DNA of 64,000 bases. It comes from Acidobacteriota bacterium (GTDB taxonomy: Bacteria > Acidobacteriota > Terriglobia > Bryobacterales > Bryobacteraceae). Under the pieces are notes generated by a model. That model did no database searches and was not told the DNA's origin. It saw only the letters and a program-made list of their open reading frames with translations. Positions 10,474 through 19,595 of the stretch are shown here, one piece after another (position 1 is the stretch's first letter; each line of letters starts with the position of its first letter). Made by a program: the position numbers and the translations under genes. The stretch spans positions 16,444 to 80,443 of the forward strand of contig CANIVU010000027.1 of the NCBI GenBank assembly GCA_947470805.1. Reading direction: 5' to 3'.

Positions 10474-10875
10474 TCAACCTACAACCGCGGGGCTAATACT
10501 CTTGGAAGTGATGATGAATGCATGCTTGATCTCAAGCCCGAAGAAGTTGCAGTCCCGAACCTCGACCGCGCCATGTTCTACTTGAATCGCTCGGTTTAGG
10601 TTTTGCACGGAGGCTTCTGCCGGGTCGATAAACACGATTCGTGACAACTGAGTTAGTTCGGCTGGTCCAAGATCGGCTTTGATTCTGGCGATGAGATACT
10701 TGAGCGCACTTTTCGTATCTGCAGATGCCCAAGGCGCCGAAATCATGAGGTCCCATCGGTCTGGAAGGTCTTCTCGGAGAAAAAGCGCAAAGAGTGAGAA
10801 TTCGCCCTTTTCGGCGGAAATATCCGATTCCAACTTCTCAAACTTCTTTGGGAGTTCAATTGTGGTCGTGGTCAT
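10474..10875 (-). CDS. Small conserved-looking protein paired with a HEPN gene
   Basis: 133-aa ORF overlapping the upstream HEPN ORF stop by 4 nt. Confidence 0.6.
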   Translation of the reverse strand: MTTTTIELPKKFEKLESDISAEKGEFSLFALFLREDLPDRWDLMISAPWASADTKSALKYLIARIKADLGPAELTQLSRIVFIDPAEASVQNLNRAIQVEHGAVEVRDCNFFGLEIKHAFIITSKSISPAVVG

Positions 10876-11354
10876 AGGGCCTTCAGCAGTTGTTCAGCTG
10901 CGCTAATCATTGATTCCGCGTCGGCCTTTTGAATGGTACCAATTACGCTGTAACGGGACTCCGGGTTCCACAAGGCGACGGCGTTCCAGAGATCGAAGTG
11001 TTCGCTCTTGATTCGTTTCTCTTGTCCAGACAGGCGCAGAAGAACTTCGAGAGCATGCGTTTGAAAAGACTTGTAGTTGTGGAACTCTCCGGTCGTGCGG
11101 GGGAAATCAAGCCAGTTAAGCGTTCGGCAAATCCGGGCCTTTAGCGCGATTTCGACGGCGTATCCGCAGACGTAAGCTGCCCCATCATATCGACCACTAC
11201 TCAACAGGGCTTTGCCGTCCTCCAACCGGGCGTCAGCGATTCGGTCAAGTTCAGCAACTGTAATCACACTACCAAAAATGTACCTGCAATCGCGTCGCGG
11301 CCCACGCTGGATCTCACCCGAGTCGATTACGTGAAAGGAGACTGCCAGCGGCAA
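10872..11354 (-). CDS. HEPN domain-containing protein (actual start probably internal)
   Basis: SGRYDGAAYVCGYAVEIALKARICRTL...H...LEVLLRLSG resembles the HEPN helical core. Confidence 0.65.
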   Translation of the reverse strand: MPLAVSFHVIDSGEIQRGPRRDCRYIFGSVITVAELDRIADARLEDGKALLSSGRYDGAAYVCGYAVEIALKARICRTLNWLDFPRTTGEFHNYKSFQTHALEVLLRLSGQEKRIKSEHFDLWNAVALWNPESRYSVIGTIQKADAESMISAAEQLLKAL

Positions 11355-11376
11355 CTATCCTCGCTCCAAATCCGCG

Positions 11377-11685
11377 CTAAGTCGATTCCGGCGGCGCAAA
11401 CAGCACCAGCAACTCCAACTCTTGGGCAATCTCATAAAACCGGTGCGTCTCCCGCGCCGGCATAAACAGCACATCCCCCGCGCCCACCGCGATATCGCGC
11501 TCCCCGCTCACAAACCGCGCCCGCCCGCGCACCACGTAGTAAATCTCTTCTTCCGTATGCGGCTGCTGCTCGTCCACCGCGCCCGCCGCCAACCGGTATA
11601 CGCCCGCGCTCATCTGCCCCGTGCGCAGAAACTCAGAATACTTCTTCCCTGCCGCCCGCTGCTCGTCAAAGGAATACCGTTCCAT
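11377..11685 (-). CDS. Cupin domain protein
   Basis: PHTEEEIYYVVRGRARFVSGERDIAVGAGDVLFMPARETHRF; start chosen at MERYSF (CAT at 11683-11685). Confidence 0.8.
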   Translation of the reverse strand: MERYSFDEQRAAGKKYSEFLRTGQMSAGVYRLAAGAVDEQQPHTEEEIYYVVRGRARFVSGERDIAVGAGDVLFMPARETHRFYEIAQELELLVLFAPPEST

Positions 11686-11687
11686 AC

Positions 11688-12095
11688 CTACAGCATTAAC
11701 CGGCGATGCTCTTTCAAAATGCAGCGGTCCATCACAACTTTCACACCCGCCGCCCGCGCCTTCGCCGCCGCCGCTTCGTGGACCACATCCTCCTGCAGCC
11801 ACAGGTACTTCACGCCCAGCCGCAGCGCCTCGTCCACAATCTCCGGCACAAACTCCGGCTGCCGGAAGACGTTCACAATATCCACCGGAAAGGGCACCTC
11901 GCCCAGCGTCCCATACGCCTTCTCGCCCAGCACTTCGGTCTCCGCCGGATTCACCGGGACAATGCGATACCCATGCTCCTGCATGTAGGCCGACACCCCG
12001 TGGCTCGGCCGCAACCGCTTGCTCGAAAGCCCCACAACGGCAATCGTCTTGCCTTCGCGGAGCATCTCGATCATGTCGGCGTCATTCGTCGCCAT
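11688..12095 (-). CDS. CoA-binding domain protein (YccU-like)
   Basis: TIAVVGLSSKRLRPSHGVSAYMQEHGYRIVPVNPAETEVLGEKAYGTLGEVP. Confidence 0.85.
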   Translation of the reverse strand: MATNDADMIEMLREGKTIAVVGLSSKRLRPSHGVSAYMQEHGYRIVPVNPAETEVLGEKAYGTLGEVPFPVDIVNVFRQPEFVPEIVDEALRLGVKYLWLQEDVVHEAAAAKARAAGVKVVMDRCILKEHRRLML

Positions 12096-12822
12096 CGCTC
12101 ACCTTCAGCTTCAGAATCCGGCAGAACTTCGCCACTTCCTTCGGCTCCAACGGACGGAACTCGCGCGGCCGCAACGGCCCCAATTCCAGGAACCCGATCC
12201 GCACCCGACGCAGCTTTTCCACCAGTACGCCGAACGAATTGAACATCATGCGAATCTGGTTCTGTCGGCCTTCAATCAACTGCACTTCGTACCACGGATT
12301 GATGGCGTGCTTCAGCTTCTTCAGCCCCGCCGGCGCCGTCTTCTTGCCGTTCAAATACACGCCGCGCCGGAACTGTTCTTCCTGCTCGAAAGTCAACGAC
12401 GCGGTCACCTTCACCACGTACGTCTTCACCAGGTTCGATTTCGCCGCCATCACGGCCTTGGCGAACTCGCCGTCATTGGTCAGAAGAATCAGTCCCTCGG
12501 AGGCGTAGTCCAACCGCCCCACCGGATACACGCGCGTCTTGATGCCCTTCAACAGATCCGCCACCGTCGGCCGTCCCTCCGGGTCGTACATCGTCGTCAC
12601 GCACCCAACGGGCTTGTTCATCGCAATGTACAGAAACTCCTGAGGCGGCCGCAGCAGTTTCCCGTCCACCTTGATGTGGTCCACGCCGAACTCGGCCTTG
12701 GTCCCCATCTCGGTCACAATCTTGCCGTTCACCGTCACGCGGCCCTCGGCGATCATTTGCTCCGCCTTCCGGCGGCTGGTCACGCCAGCGCTCGAAATGA
12801 TCTTCTGTAAACGCTCCTGCAT
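12082..12822 (-). CDS. rluB: Pseudouridine synthase RluB/RsuA family
   Basis: S4 domain (LQKIISSAGVTSRRKAEQMI) and catalytic VGRLDYASEGLILLTNDGEFA. Confidence 0.92.
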   Translation of the reverse strand: MQERLQKIISSAGVTSRRKAEQMIAEGRVTVNGKIVTEMGTKAEFGVDHIKVDGKLLRPPQEFLYIAMNKPVGCVTTMYDPEGRPTVADLLKGIKTRVYPVGRLDYASEGLILLTNDGEFAKAVMAAKSNLVKTYVVKVTASLTFEQEEQFRRGVYLNGKKTAPAGLKKLKHAINPWYEVQLIEGRQNQIRMMFNSFGVLVEKLRRVRIGFLELGPLRPREFRPLEPKEVAKFCRILKLKVSDGDE

Positions 12823-12836
12823 CGAACTTCTTTCTG

Positions 12837-13916
12837 TTAAGCCTCAGCGGCTGTGTCTGCTAACGGGGTCTCGGCCGGGGCTTCTTCGGGGGCCGCCGGC
12901 GTGGGTTCTGGTTCTGCTTCCGCCAATGGGGTCGGCTCCACGACGGCTACCGGTTCGGTCGCCTCGGCGGGCTGCGCGGCGGCTTCGGCCACCGACGCGG
13001 GGCCCTCGGCGTTCTCCGGCATCTCGTCTTCGCTGAACGCCAATCGGCGCAGCTCTTCAAATTCCTTCAACGTCGGCAGCTCGTTCACGTTCTTCAGCCC
13101 GAACTGCACCAGGAAGTCCTTCGTCGTCTTGTACAAAATCGGCTTGCCGATGACGCTCTTCCGCCCTGCCGTCGTGATCAGCTTCCGGTCCAGCAGCGTC
13201 TTCAACACACCGGCGCCCTGCACGCCGCGGATCTCCATGATCTCCGGCGCCGTAATCGGCTGCTTGTAGGCGATCACCGCCAGCGTCTCCAGCGCCGCGC
13301 CCGTCAGCTTGAACGATGGCTTCAGGTTCTTCACAAACTGGCGCACCGCTTCGTGGTGTTCCGGCTTGGTGGCCATCTTGAACCCGCCGGCGATCTCGCG
13401 AATCTGTAATCCGCTGTCGGGCCGCGAGAACTGTTCCACCAGTTCCGCCAACGCCACTTCCACACGTTCCTGCGGCTGCTGCAGCGCCAGCGCAATCTGC
13501 TTGGCCTCCAGTGGTTCGTCGGTGATGTAGATCACCGCCTGCAGAATGGCTTTCAGTTCAACGTCGTTGAACTCCATCGCCACAGGCTCTTCCTCTTCGC
13601 CGGACTCTTCGTTCTCGGCCTCGGGTTCGCCTGCGGCAGTCTCATCGGTTGCGCTCTCGTCGGCCGGCGCGGGTTCGCCTTCGGGTTCAGTGCTCTCGGG
13701 TTCGGCGCTCTCGGGCTCCGCAGCCACCGCTTCCTCCGTCGCCGGTCCCGTCGCCTCCGCGGCAATATCAGCGGGCGCACCCTCCGACACCATCTCTTCG
13801 TTCGCCGTCTCCGCCGCCGTCGGCGCAGCCTCGGGCTCCGCTGGCACAGCGGCCTCGTCCTTCGTCAACGGCTCTTCCACCGCCTCTTGCGGCGGCCGAA
13901 TCTCTTCCGGTTCCAT
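12837..13916 (-). CDS. scpB: Segregation and condensation protein ScpB with acidic N- and C-terminal extensions
   Basis: Core LKAILQAVIYITDEPLEAKQIA...TGAALETLAVIAYKQPITAPEIMEIRGVQGAGVLKTLLDRKLI; next to scpA. Confidence 0.92.
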   Translation of the reverse strand: MEPEEIRPPQEAVEEPLTKDEAAVPAEPEAAPTAAETANEEMVSEGAPADIAAEATGPATEEAVAAEPESAEPESTEPEGEPAPADESATDETAAGEPEAENEESGEEEEPVAMEFNDVELKAILQAVIYITDEPLEAKQIALALQQPQERVEVALAELVEQFSRPDSGLQIREIAGGFKMATKPEHHEAVRQFVKNLKPSFKLTGAALETLAVIAYKQPITAPEIMEIRGVQGAGVLKTLLDRKLITTAGRKSVIGKPILYKTTKDFLVQFGLKNVNELPTLKEFEELRRLAFSEDEMPENAEGPASVAEAAAQPAEATEPVAVVEPTPLAEAEPEPTPAAPEEAPAETPLADTAAEA

Positions 13917-13919
13917 CGC

Positions 13920-14711
13920 TTACTTGTATTCCTCTTCCAGCCGCGTCACCGATTCACTGGTCGCATTCGCGGCGAATTCTTCAAAACCGGTATGGCGCGT
14001 CAACCCGATGTCGCCAAACGCTTCCTTCTGCACCAGCTTCACGGCCTGGTTCTTCACCATTTCCAGAATCGCCAGGAACAGCACAATCATTGCCGTCCGC
14101 GTCTTCTGCCGGTCAAACAGCTCGGTGGCCGAAATCGATTCGCCCTTCCGCGCATGCTGCAGCACCTTCCGTAACATGTGCATCATGTCCGGAACGGTCA
14201 CGTCTTCCTTGTTGACTTCAAACTGCGGCCGCGTCTTCGCCCGGTCCAAAACCTTCTGCAGCGTCTGCACCAGGTCGAACAGCGTCACCGACAAGCCCGG
14301 ATCGTCATCCTCACTCAGGAAGTCCTTCATCGCCGGGTTGGACCATGCCGCATCTTCCAGCAATCGCTTCTGCTGCAGCATCTCCGCGGCGTTTTTAAAC
14401 CGCTCATGCTCCAACAGCCGGTCCACCAATTCCTGGCGCGGATCCTCCGTCGGATCCATCTTTTCCAGTTCCGGATCCCGCGGCAAAAGCACCTTCGACT
14501 TGATATGAATCAACGTCGCGGCCATATAGACAAACTCCGCGCCCAGTTCCATATCCAACTCCAGCGCCTTCTGCACGTACTCCAGATACTGGGACGTGAT
14601 CTGCGCAATCGGGATGTTTTGGATATCAACCTGATGCTTACGGATCAGGTCCAGCAGGAGGTCGAGAGGACCTTCATACTGATCCAAATGGACATGGAGC
14701 GGGGACGACAC
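13920..14711 (-). CDS. scpA: Segregation and condensation protein ScpA
   Basis: HLDQYEGPLDLLLDLIRKHQVDIQNIPIAQITSQYLEYV. Confidence 0.93.
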   Translation of the reverse strand: MSSPLHVHLDQYEGPLDLLLDLIRKHQVDIQNIPIAQITSQYLEYVQKALELDMELGAEFVYMAATLIHIKSKVLLPRDPELEKMDPTEDPRQELVDRLLEHERFKNAAEMLQQKRLLEDAAWSNPAMKDFLSEDDDPGLSVTLFDLVQTLQKVLDRAKTRPQFEVNKEDVTVPDMMHMLRKVLQHARKGESISATELFDRQKTRTAMIVLFLAILEMVKNQAVKLVQKEAFGDIGLTRHTGFEEFAANATSESVTRLEEEYK

Positions 14712-14746
14712 TATCTCTCAGGGTACCACGCCGAATTGAAGAAAAA

Positions 14747-16777
14747 TCAGGGTTTAGCCGCCGGCTTCTTCGTCCATTCGGTAATCCAGTCCAGGAAATT
14801 CTTGTGCCACACCACACTGTTTTGCGGCTTCAGAATCCAGTGCCCCTCATCGGGGAACAGCAGTAACTTGGACGGAACCTTCTTCATCTGCAACGCCGTG
14901 AACAGTTGCAACCCCTGCCCCACCGGCACCCGGTAATCCTGCTCACCGTGAATTACCAGCGTCGGCGTCTGGAACTCGCTCACAAAGTAGCTCGGAGACC
15001 ATTTGGAATAGGACTCCGGGTTATCCCACGGCATGCCCTTGAACTCCCACATCGGGAACCAAACCTCTTCCGTCTCCCCCGCCATGCTTCGCAGGTCATA
15101 CACACCCGCGTGGCTCACCAGCGCCTTGAACCGTGTCGAATGCCCCAGCAGCCAGTTCACCATGTAGCCGCCGTAGCTCCCGCCCGCCGCCGCAAACCGG
15201 TCGGCGTCGGCCCACGGCTGCGCCGCAATCCCGTCCACCGTCGCCATCAGGTCTTCGTAGACTTTCCCGCCCCAGTCGTTGTTGATGTCATCGGTGAACT
15301 TCTGCCCATACCCCGTCGAACCGCGCGGATTCGGCATCACCACCACAAACCCGGCCGCCGCGAAAATCTGCGGATTCCACCGGTAGCTCCACGATTCGTG
15401 CCACGCGCCCTGCGGCCCGCCGTGAATGAAGAACAGCACCGGATACTTCTGCTTGGCGTCAAACCCGGCCGGCTTCAGCACGAACGAATGAATGTTGGCG
15501 CCCTCCGCGCCCGTAGCCGTGAAATCTTCAAACGCCGTCAGCGCCACGCCGTTCAACACCGACTCGTTCATCCGCGTCAGCGGCTCCGGCTTGCTCGTCG
15601 GCGAATTCACCCGGTAGAGCTCCACCGGGCTCGCCCCCGTCTGCATCGTGTACAGCATCGTTTTGCCGTCCGGCGTCAACTGCACATCGTCGTAGGTGGC
15701 CGACCCCGACACAATCGATCGCGCCCCGCCCGTCCCATTGATCGCCAGCATCTGAATGCCCTGCCGCCCGCGATCTTCCACAGTAAAGAAAATCCGGGTC
15801 GAATCCGGCGACCAGTAGATGCTCTCCACATTCCGGTCCACCGATTCAGTCAAATCGCGCACCTGCCCGTCCTTGCGCTTAATCACAAACATCCGCCACC
15901 GGTCGCTCTCATAACCGGCCGTCTTCTGCCCGCGCCATGCCAGCCACTGCCCATCGGGCGAATACACCGGGCCCACATCGGCGCCCGCCGTCACGGTAAT
16001 CTTCTGCGCCTCCCCGCCATCGGGCGAAACGGTCCACAACTCACTATTCGTCGATGTCGCCTGTTCCTTCTCGCCGTTCATCACATAGCAAACTTCCTTG
16101 CCATCGGGCGAAATCGCATACCCATCCTGCCCGCCCAGCGAAAAGCTCGGCACGTCAAACGCGCCCGGCGTCAGATCTTTTACTTCGCCGCCATCGACGG
16201 ACGTCACAAACAGGTGGCTCTTGCGCCTCGATCCCCACTGGTTCCAATGCCGGTAGAGCAGGGAAGTGTACGTCCGCGCTTTGCTCTTGTTCTCGCTCTC
16301 TTCCTTCAGCGCCCGTGCATTACAGGCCTCATCGGCGCAGTCCGGATACACTTCGCTGGTAAACAGGAGCCGCTTCCCATCGGGGAACCACAATACGCCG
16401 CCGGCTTCCGTCGCCAGCTTCGTCACCTGCTTCGCCCGCGTGCCATCGGCGTTCATCACCCAAACGTGCGACGCCCCGCCGCGCGTCGAAACAAAGGCGA
16501 TCTGCTTCGAATCCGGCGACCACCGCGGCCGGTCGTTCGACCCGTCGTTGGTAATCGCCATTGGCGTCCCGCCCGCCAGCGGGATCGTGTAAATCTGCGT
16601 CGCCTTCTTGTTCGCCGCCAGGTCCACGCTCTGCACTGCGAACGCCACCGTCTTGCCGTCGGGCGACAGTTGCGGCTCCGACACGCGCCGGATGCGCATC
16701 ATCGTTTCGATATCAAGTCCTGGCGCGGCAACGAGCGGCGCCGCAAGCGAGAGGCAGATCAGCCAAAACCGCAGCAT
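14747..16777 (-). CDS. S9 family prolyl oligopeptidase / acylaminoacyl-peptidase with PD40 repeats
   Basis: SPDGK repeats; catalytic AAGGSYGGYMVNWLLGHS; C-terminal HGEQDYRVPVGQ and DEGHWI. Confidence 0.93.
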   Translation of the reverse strand: MLRFWLICLSLAAPLVAAPGLDIETMMRIRRVSEPQLSPDGKTVAFAVQSVDLAANKKATQIYTIPLAGGTPMAITNDGSNDRPRWSPDSKQIAFVSTRGGASHVWVMNADGTRAKQVTKLATEAGGVLWFPDGKRLLFTSEVYPDCADEACNARALKEESENKSKARTYTSLLYRHWNQWGSRRKSHLFVTSVDGGEVKDLTPGAFDVPSFSLGGQDGYAISPDGKEVCYVMNGEKEQATSTNSELWTVSPDGGEAQKITVTAGADVGPVYSPDGQWLAWRGQKTAGYESDRWRMFVIKRKDGQVRDLTESVDRNVESIYWSPDSTRIFFTVEDRGRQGIQMLAINGTGGARSIVSGSATYDDVQLTPDGKTMLYTMQTGASPVELYRVNSPTSKPEPLTRMNESVLNGVALTAFEDFTATGAEGANIHSFVLKPAGFDAKQKYPVLFFIHGGPQGAWHESWSYRWNPQIFAAAGFVVVMPNPRGSTGYGQKFTDDINNDWGGKVYEDLMATVDGIAAQPWADADRFAAAGGSYGGYMVNWLLGHSTRFKALVSHAGVYDLRSMAGETEEVWFPMWEFKGMPWDNPESYSKWSPSYFVSEFQTPTLVIHGEQDYRVPVGQGLQLFTALQMKKVPSKLLLFPDEGHWILKPQNSVVWHKNFLDWITEWTKKPAAKP

Positions 16778-16846
16778 ATTCCAATTGTAGATGACCGTTC
16801 ACCCGCCAGAGTTTCTGAATCCACGCGATAATAGGAAACCGGCATT

Positions 16847-17365
16847 ATGATTCGCTCATTCCAAGGCACCACGCCCCGTATCGCCTCCTCCGCCTGGGTC
16901 GATCCCGCCGCCACCGTCATCGGCGATGTCACAATCGGCGAACGCTCGAGCGTCTGGCCCAACGCCACCCTCCGCGGCGATGTTCACAAAATCACCATCG
17001 GCGACGAAACGAACATTCAGGACGGCTCCGTCCTCCACGTCGAAGAGCACCTGTTCGATCTCACCATCGGCAACCGCGTCACCGTCGGCCACCAGGTCTG
17101 CCTCCACGGCTGCGTCGTCGAAGATGATTGCCTGATCGGCATCGGAGCCATCGTTCTTAACGGGGCCAAAATCGGCCACGGCTCCGTCATCGCCGCCGGC
17201 GCGCTCGTCCCCGAGGGCATGGAAATCCCGCCCTTCTCCCTCGCCATGGGCGTCCCCGCCAAGGTCCGCCGCAGCGTCAGCCCCGAAGAGCAGGAACGCT
17301 TCCGCGTCAATGCCCAGCACTACGTCGAACTCCGCGAAAAATACCTGAACGATTCCTCCAGCTAA
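16847..17365 (+). CDS. Gamma-carbonic anhydrase family protein (left-handed beta helix)
   Basis: Hexapeptide repeats; ATLRGDVHKITIGDETNIQDGSVLHV, HQVCLHGC, GAIVLNGAKIGHGSVIAAGALV. Confidence 0.92.
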   Translation: MIRSFQGTTPRIASSAWVDPAATVIGDVTIGERSSVWPNATLRGDVHKITIGDETNIQDGSVLHVEEHLFDLTIGNRVTVGHQVCLHGCVVEDDCLIGIGAIVLNGAKIGHGSVIAAGALVPEGMEIPPFSLAMGVPAKVRRSVSPEEQERFRVNAQHYVELREKYLNDSSS

Positions 17366-17372
17366 ACCCATC

Positions 17373-18620
17373 ATGAGCATTCGCGCCATCAAAGGCACCC
17401 GTGACATTCTTCCGCCCGCCTCGGCCGTGTGGAACGAAATTGAAGAAACCTCCCGCCGCGTCTTCCGCACCTTCAACGTGCACGAAATCCGCACGCCCAT
17501 CTTCGAAGAGACCGCGCTCTTCTCCCGCGGCGTCGGCGAAGAAACCGACATCGTCTCGAAGGAAATGTACACCTTCGACGATCACGGCGACTCGCTCACC
17601 CTGCGGCCCGAAAACACCGCCAGCGTCATCCGCGCCTTCATCGAACACCGCATGGATCAGATCCCCGGCGTGAAGAAGCTCTTCTACATCGGGCCCATGT
17701 TCCGCCGCGAGCGTCCCCAAAAAGGGCGCTACCGCCAGTTCTCGCAAATCGGCGCCGAACTCATCGGGTCGGACTCGCCCACCGTCGACGCCGAAACCAT
17801 CGAACTGGTCGACACTCTGCTGAAGGCCAACGGCGTCCACGGCGCCCGCCTGCTCATCAACTCCGTCGGCGACCCCGAGTCCCGTGCCCGCTACATCGCC
17901 CGCCTCAAGTCCGACCTCGAAAAATACATCGGCGAACTCTCCCCGGACTCCCAGCGCCGCGCCGTAACCAACCCCTTGCGCGTCCTGGACTCGAAGGACC
18001 CCCAAGACCAACCGATCGTGGAAAAACTCCCCAGCATCCACGAGTATTTGAACGAGGCGTGCACCGAGCACTTCGCCGCCGTCCGCCGCTACCTGGACGA
18101 CCGCGGCATCGCCTATGAAGTGACGCCCCGCCTGGTGCGCGGCCTCGACTACTACACCCACACGACGTTCGAATTTCTTCACGGCGCCTTGGGCGCGCAA
18201 AACGCCATCTGCGGCGGCGGCCGCTACAATGGCCTGGCCGAATCGCTCGGCTCGAAAGTGCCCGCCCCTGGCATCGGCTTCTCCATCGGCGAGGATCGTC
18301 TTGTGATGGCAGTGGAAGAAGCCCGCGGCGGCATCCCAGCGTTGTCCCTCCCCCTCTTCATCGCCCCCATGACAGAAGCCGCCTTCCGCAAAGGTGCACT
18401 GATCGCCCGCGCTCTCCGCGCCCAAAACATCGCGGTAGAAGTCAACGCCCCGGCCAAAATGAAGCGCCTGATGGAGCTAGCCAACAAAGCCAACGCCCGC
18501 CATACGCTGCTGATCGGCGACGACGAACTCGCCAACGGCCGCTACGGCCTGAAGAACATGCAAACCGGCGACCAGCAGTCCGTAGCCGAAGCCGACCTCG
18601 CCACCCTCCTCACCGCCTAA
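17373..18620 (+). CDS. hisS: Histidyl-tRNA synthetase
   Basis: IKGTRDILPPASAVWNEIEE; motif 2 GPMFRRERPQKGRYRQFSQIGAE; GLDYYTHTTFEF. Confidence 0.97.
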   Translation: MSIRAIKGTRDILPPASAVWNEIEETSRRVFRTFNVHEIRTPIFEETALFSRGVGEETDIVSKEMYTFDDHGDSLTLRPENTASVIRAFIEHRMDQIPGVKKLFYIGPMFRRERPQKGRYRQFSQIGAELIGSDSPTVDAETIELVDTLLKANGVHGARLLINSVGDPESRARYIARLKSDLEKYIGELSPDSQRRAVTNPLRVLDSKDPQDQPIVEKLPSIHEYLNEACTEHFAAVRRYLDDRGIAYEVTPRLVRGLDYYTHTTFEFLHGALGAQNAICGGGRYNGLAESLGSKVPAPGIGFSIGEDRLVMAVEEARGGIPALSLPLFIAPMTEAAFRKGALIARALRAQNIAVEVNAPAKMKRLMELANKANARHTLLIGDDELANGRYGLKNMQTGDQQSVAEADLATLLTA

Positions 18621-18655
18621 GACAAATCCTGGGTGACTGTCACCCAGGATTTGTC
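18621..18655. repeat. Perfect 17-bp inverted repeat with 1-nt centre
   Basis: GACAAATCCTGGGTGAC-T-GTCACCCAGGATTTGTC directly after the hisS TAA. Confidence 0.95.
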
Positions 18656-18782
18656 CGAATCTAAACATTCGTCGACGGGTGCCGACCCACGCCCTCCGCT
18701 CCCGCTCACCGTCGCATCGAGAACCGAACGCGGCACGAATCGACAGGTCATCCGCTCCCATCGTGCCAATGGCTCGCCGCGC

Positions 18783-19180
18783 CGCCATCCTCTCCCGCGG
18801 CACCGCAACCCCTCGGCTGCAGGCGACACAAAACGTCCACGCCATCGGCTCCCGCGGGACCGTAACCCCAAGGCCGCGCCCGACGCGAATCCCCCCGCGC
18901 CATCCGCTCCCGCAGCACCGCAACCCCTCGGCTGCACGCGACACAAAAAGTGCACGCCATCGGCTCCCGCAGCACCGTCACCCCATGGCTGCGCCGACAC
19001 GAATCCCCGCGCCATCCGCTCCCGCAGCACCGCAACCCCTCGGCTGCACGCGACACAAAAAGTTCGCGCCACCCGCTCCCGCAGCACAGTTACCCGTGGC
19101 CGCGCCCGACACGAATCCCCCGCGCCATCCGCTCCCGCAGCACCGTCACCCCTCGCCCCGCGCGCGATACGAATCCCCCA
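18783..19180. repeat. Seven-unit tandem repeat (55-58 bp), two alternating subtypes (A-B-A-B-A-B-B)
   Basis: Units begin at 18783, 18840, 18898, 18955, 19010, 19067, 19123 with core CGCCATCSGCTCCCGCAGCACCG. Confidence 0.92.
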
Positions 19181-19595
19181 CCAACCGTCCAACTGCCCTT
19201 CAAATAACCGGCGCTGCATAGCCCACACGGAGATACTCGATCGTTCTGCAACCCATCAAGCGCGTCTGCCCGCGCTGCAGTCTCACCCGCCCCACGCCCC
19301 CTCACACCCTTCACCACCCGCCTCGTCCAGCTCCACGAATCCCACCGCCGCACCATAAACACCCCGCACCGCGAACTCCCATCCACCGCGGCACTCCACG
19401 CAATCCCCCCATCCACCTCCGCCCCGCCTCCAAGGCCGTCTTCCCCTGTATCCAAAGCCGTTTGGCGAAGATCGAAAAACCCGCGACCCTCGCCCCAGCC
19501 AACGAAAACGCCCCCCAAGGACGGCTATAATGAGAAGATAGGCTTTCGCGGACTTTCCCCGCCAAATCCCGCTTCCTCGCACACCAAAACTAGTC

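Noticed and set aside
18783-19180. CRISPR-like repeat/spacer look (23-nt core with roughly 33-nt intervening sequence)
   Set aside because: The intervening segments fall into just two alternating types and the core is degenerate; no cas genes nearby
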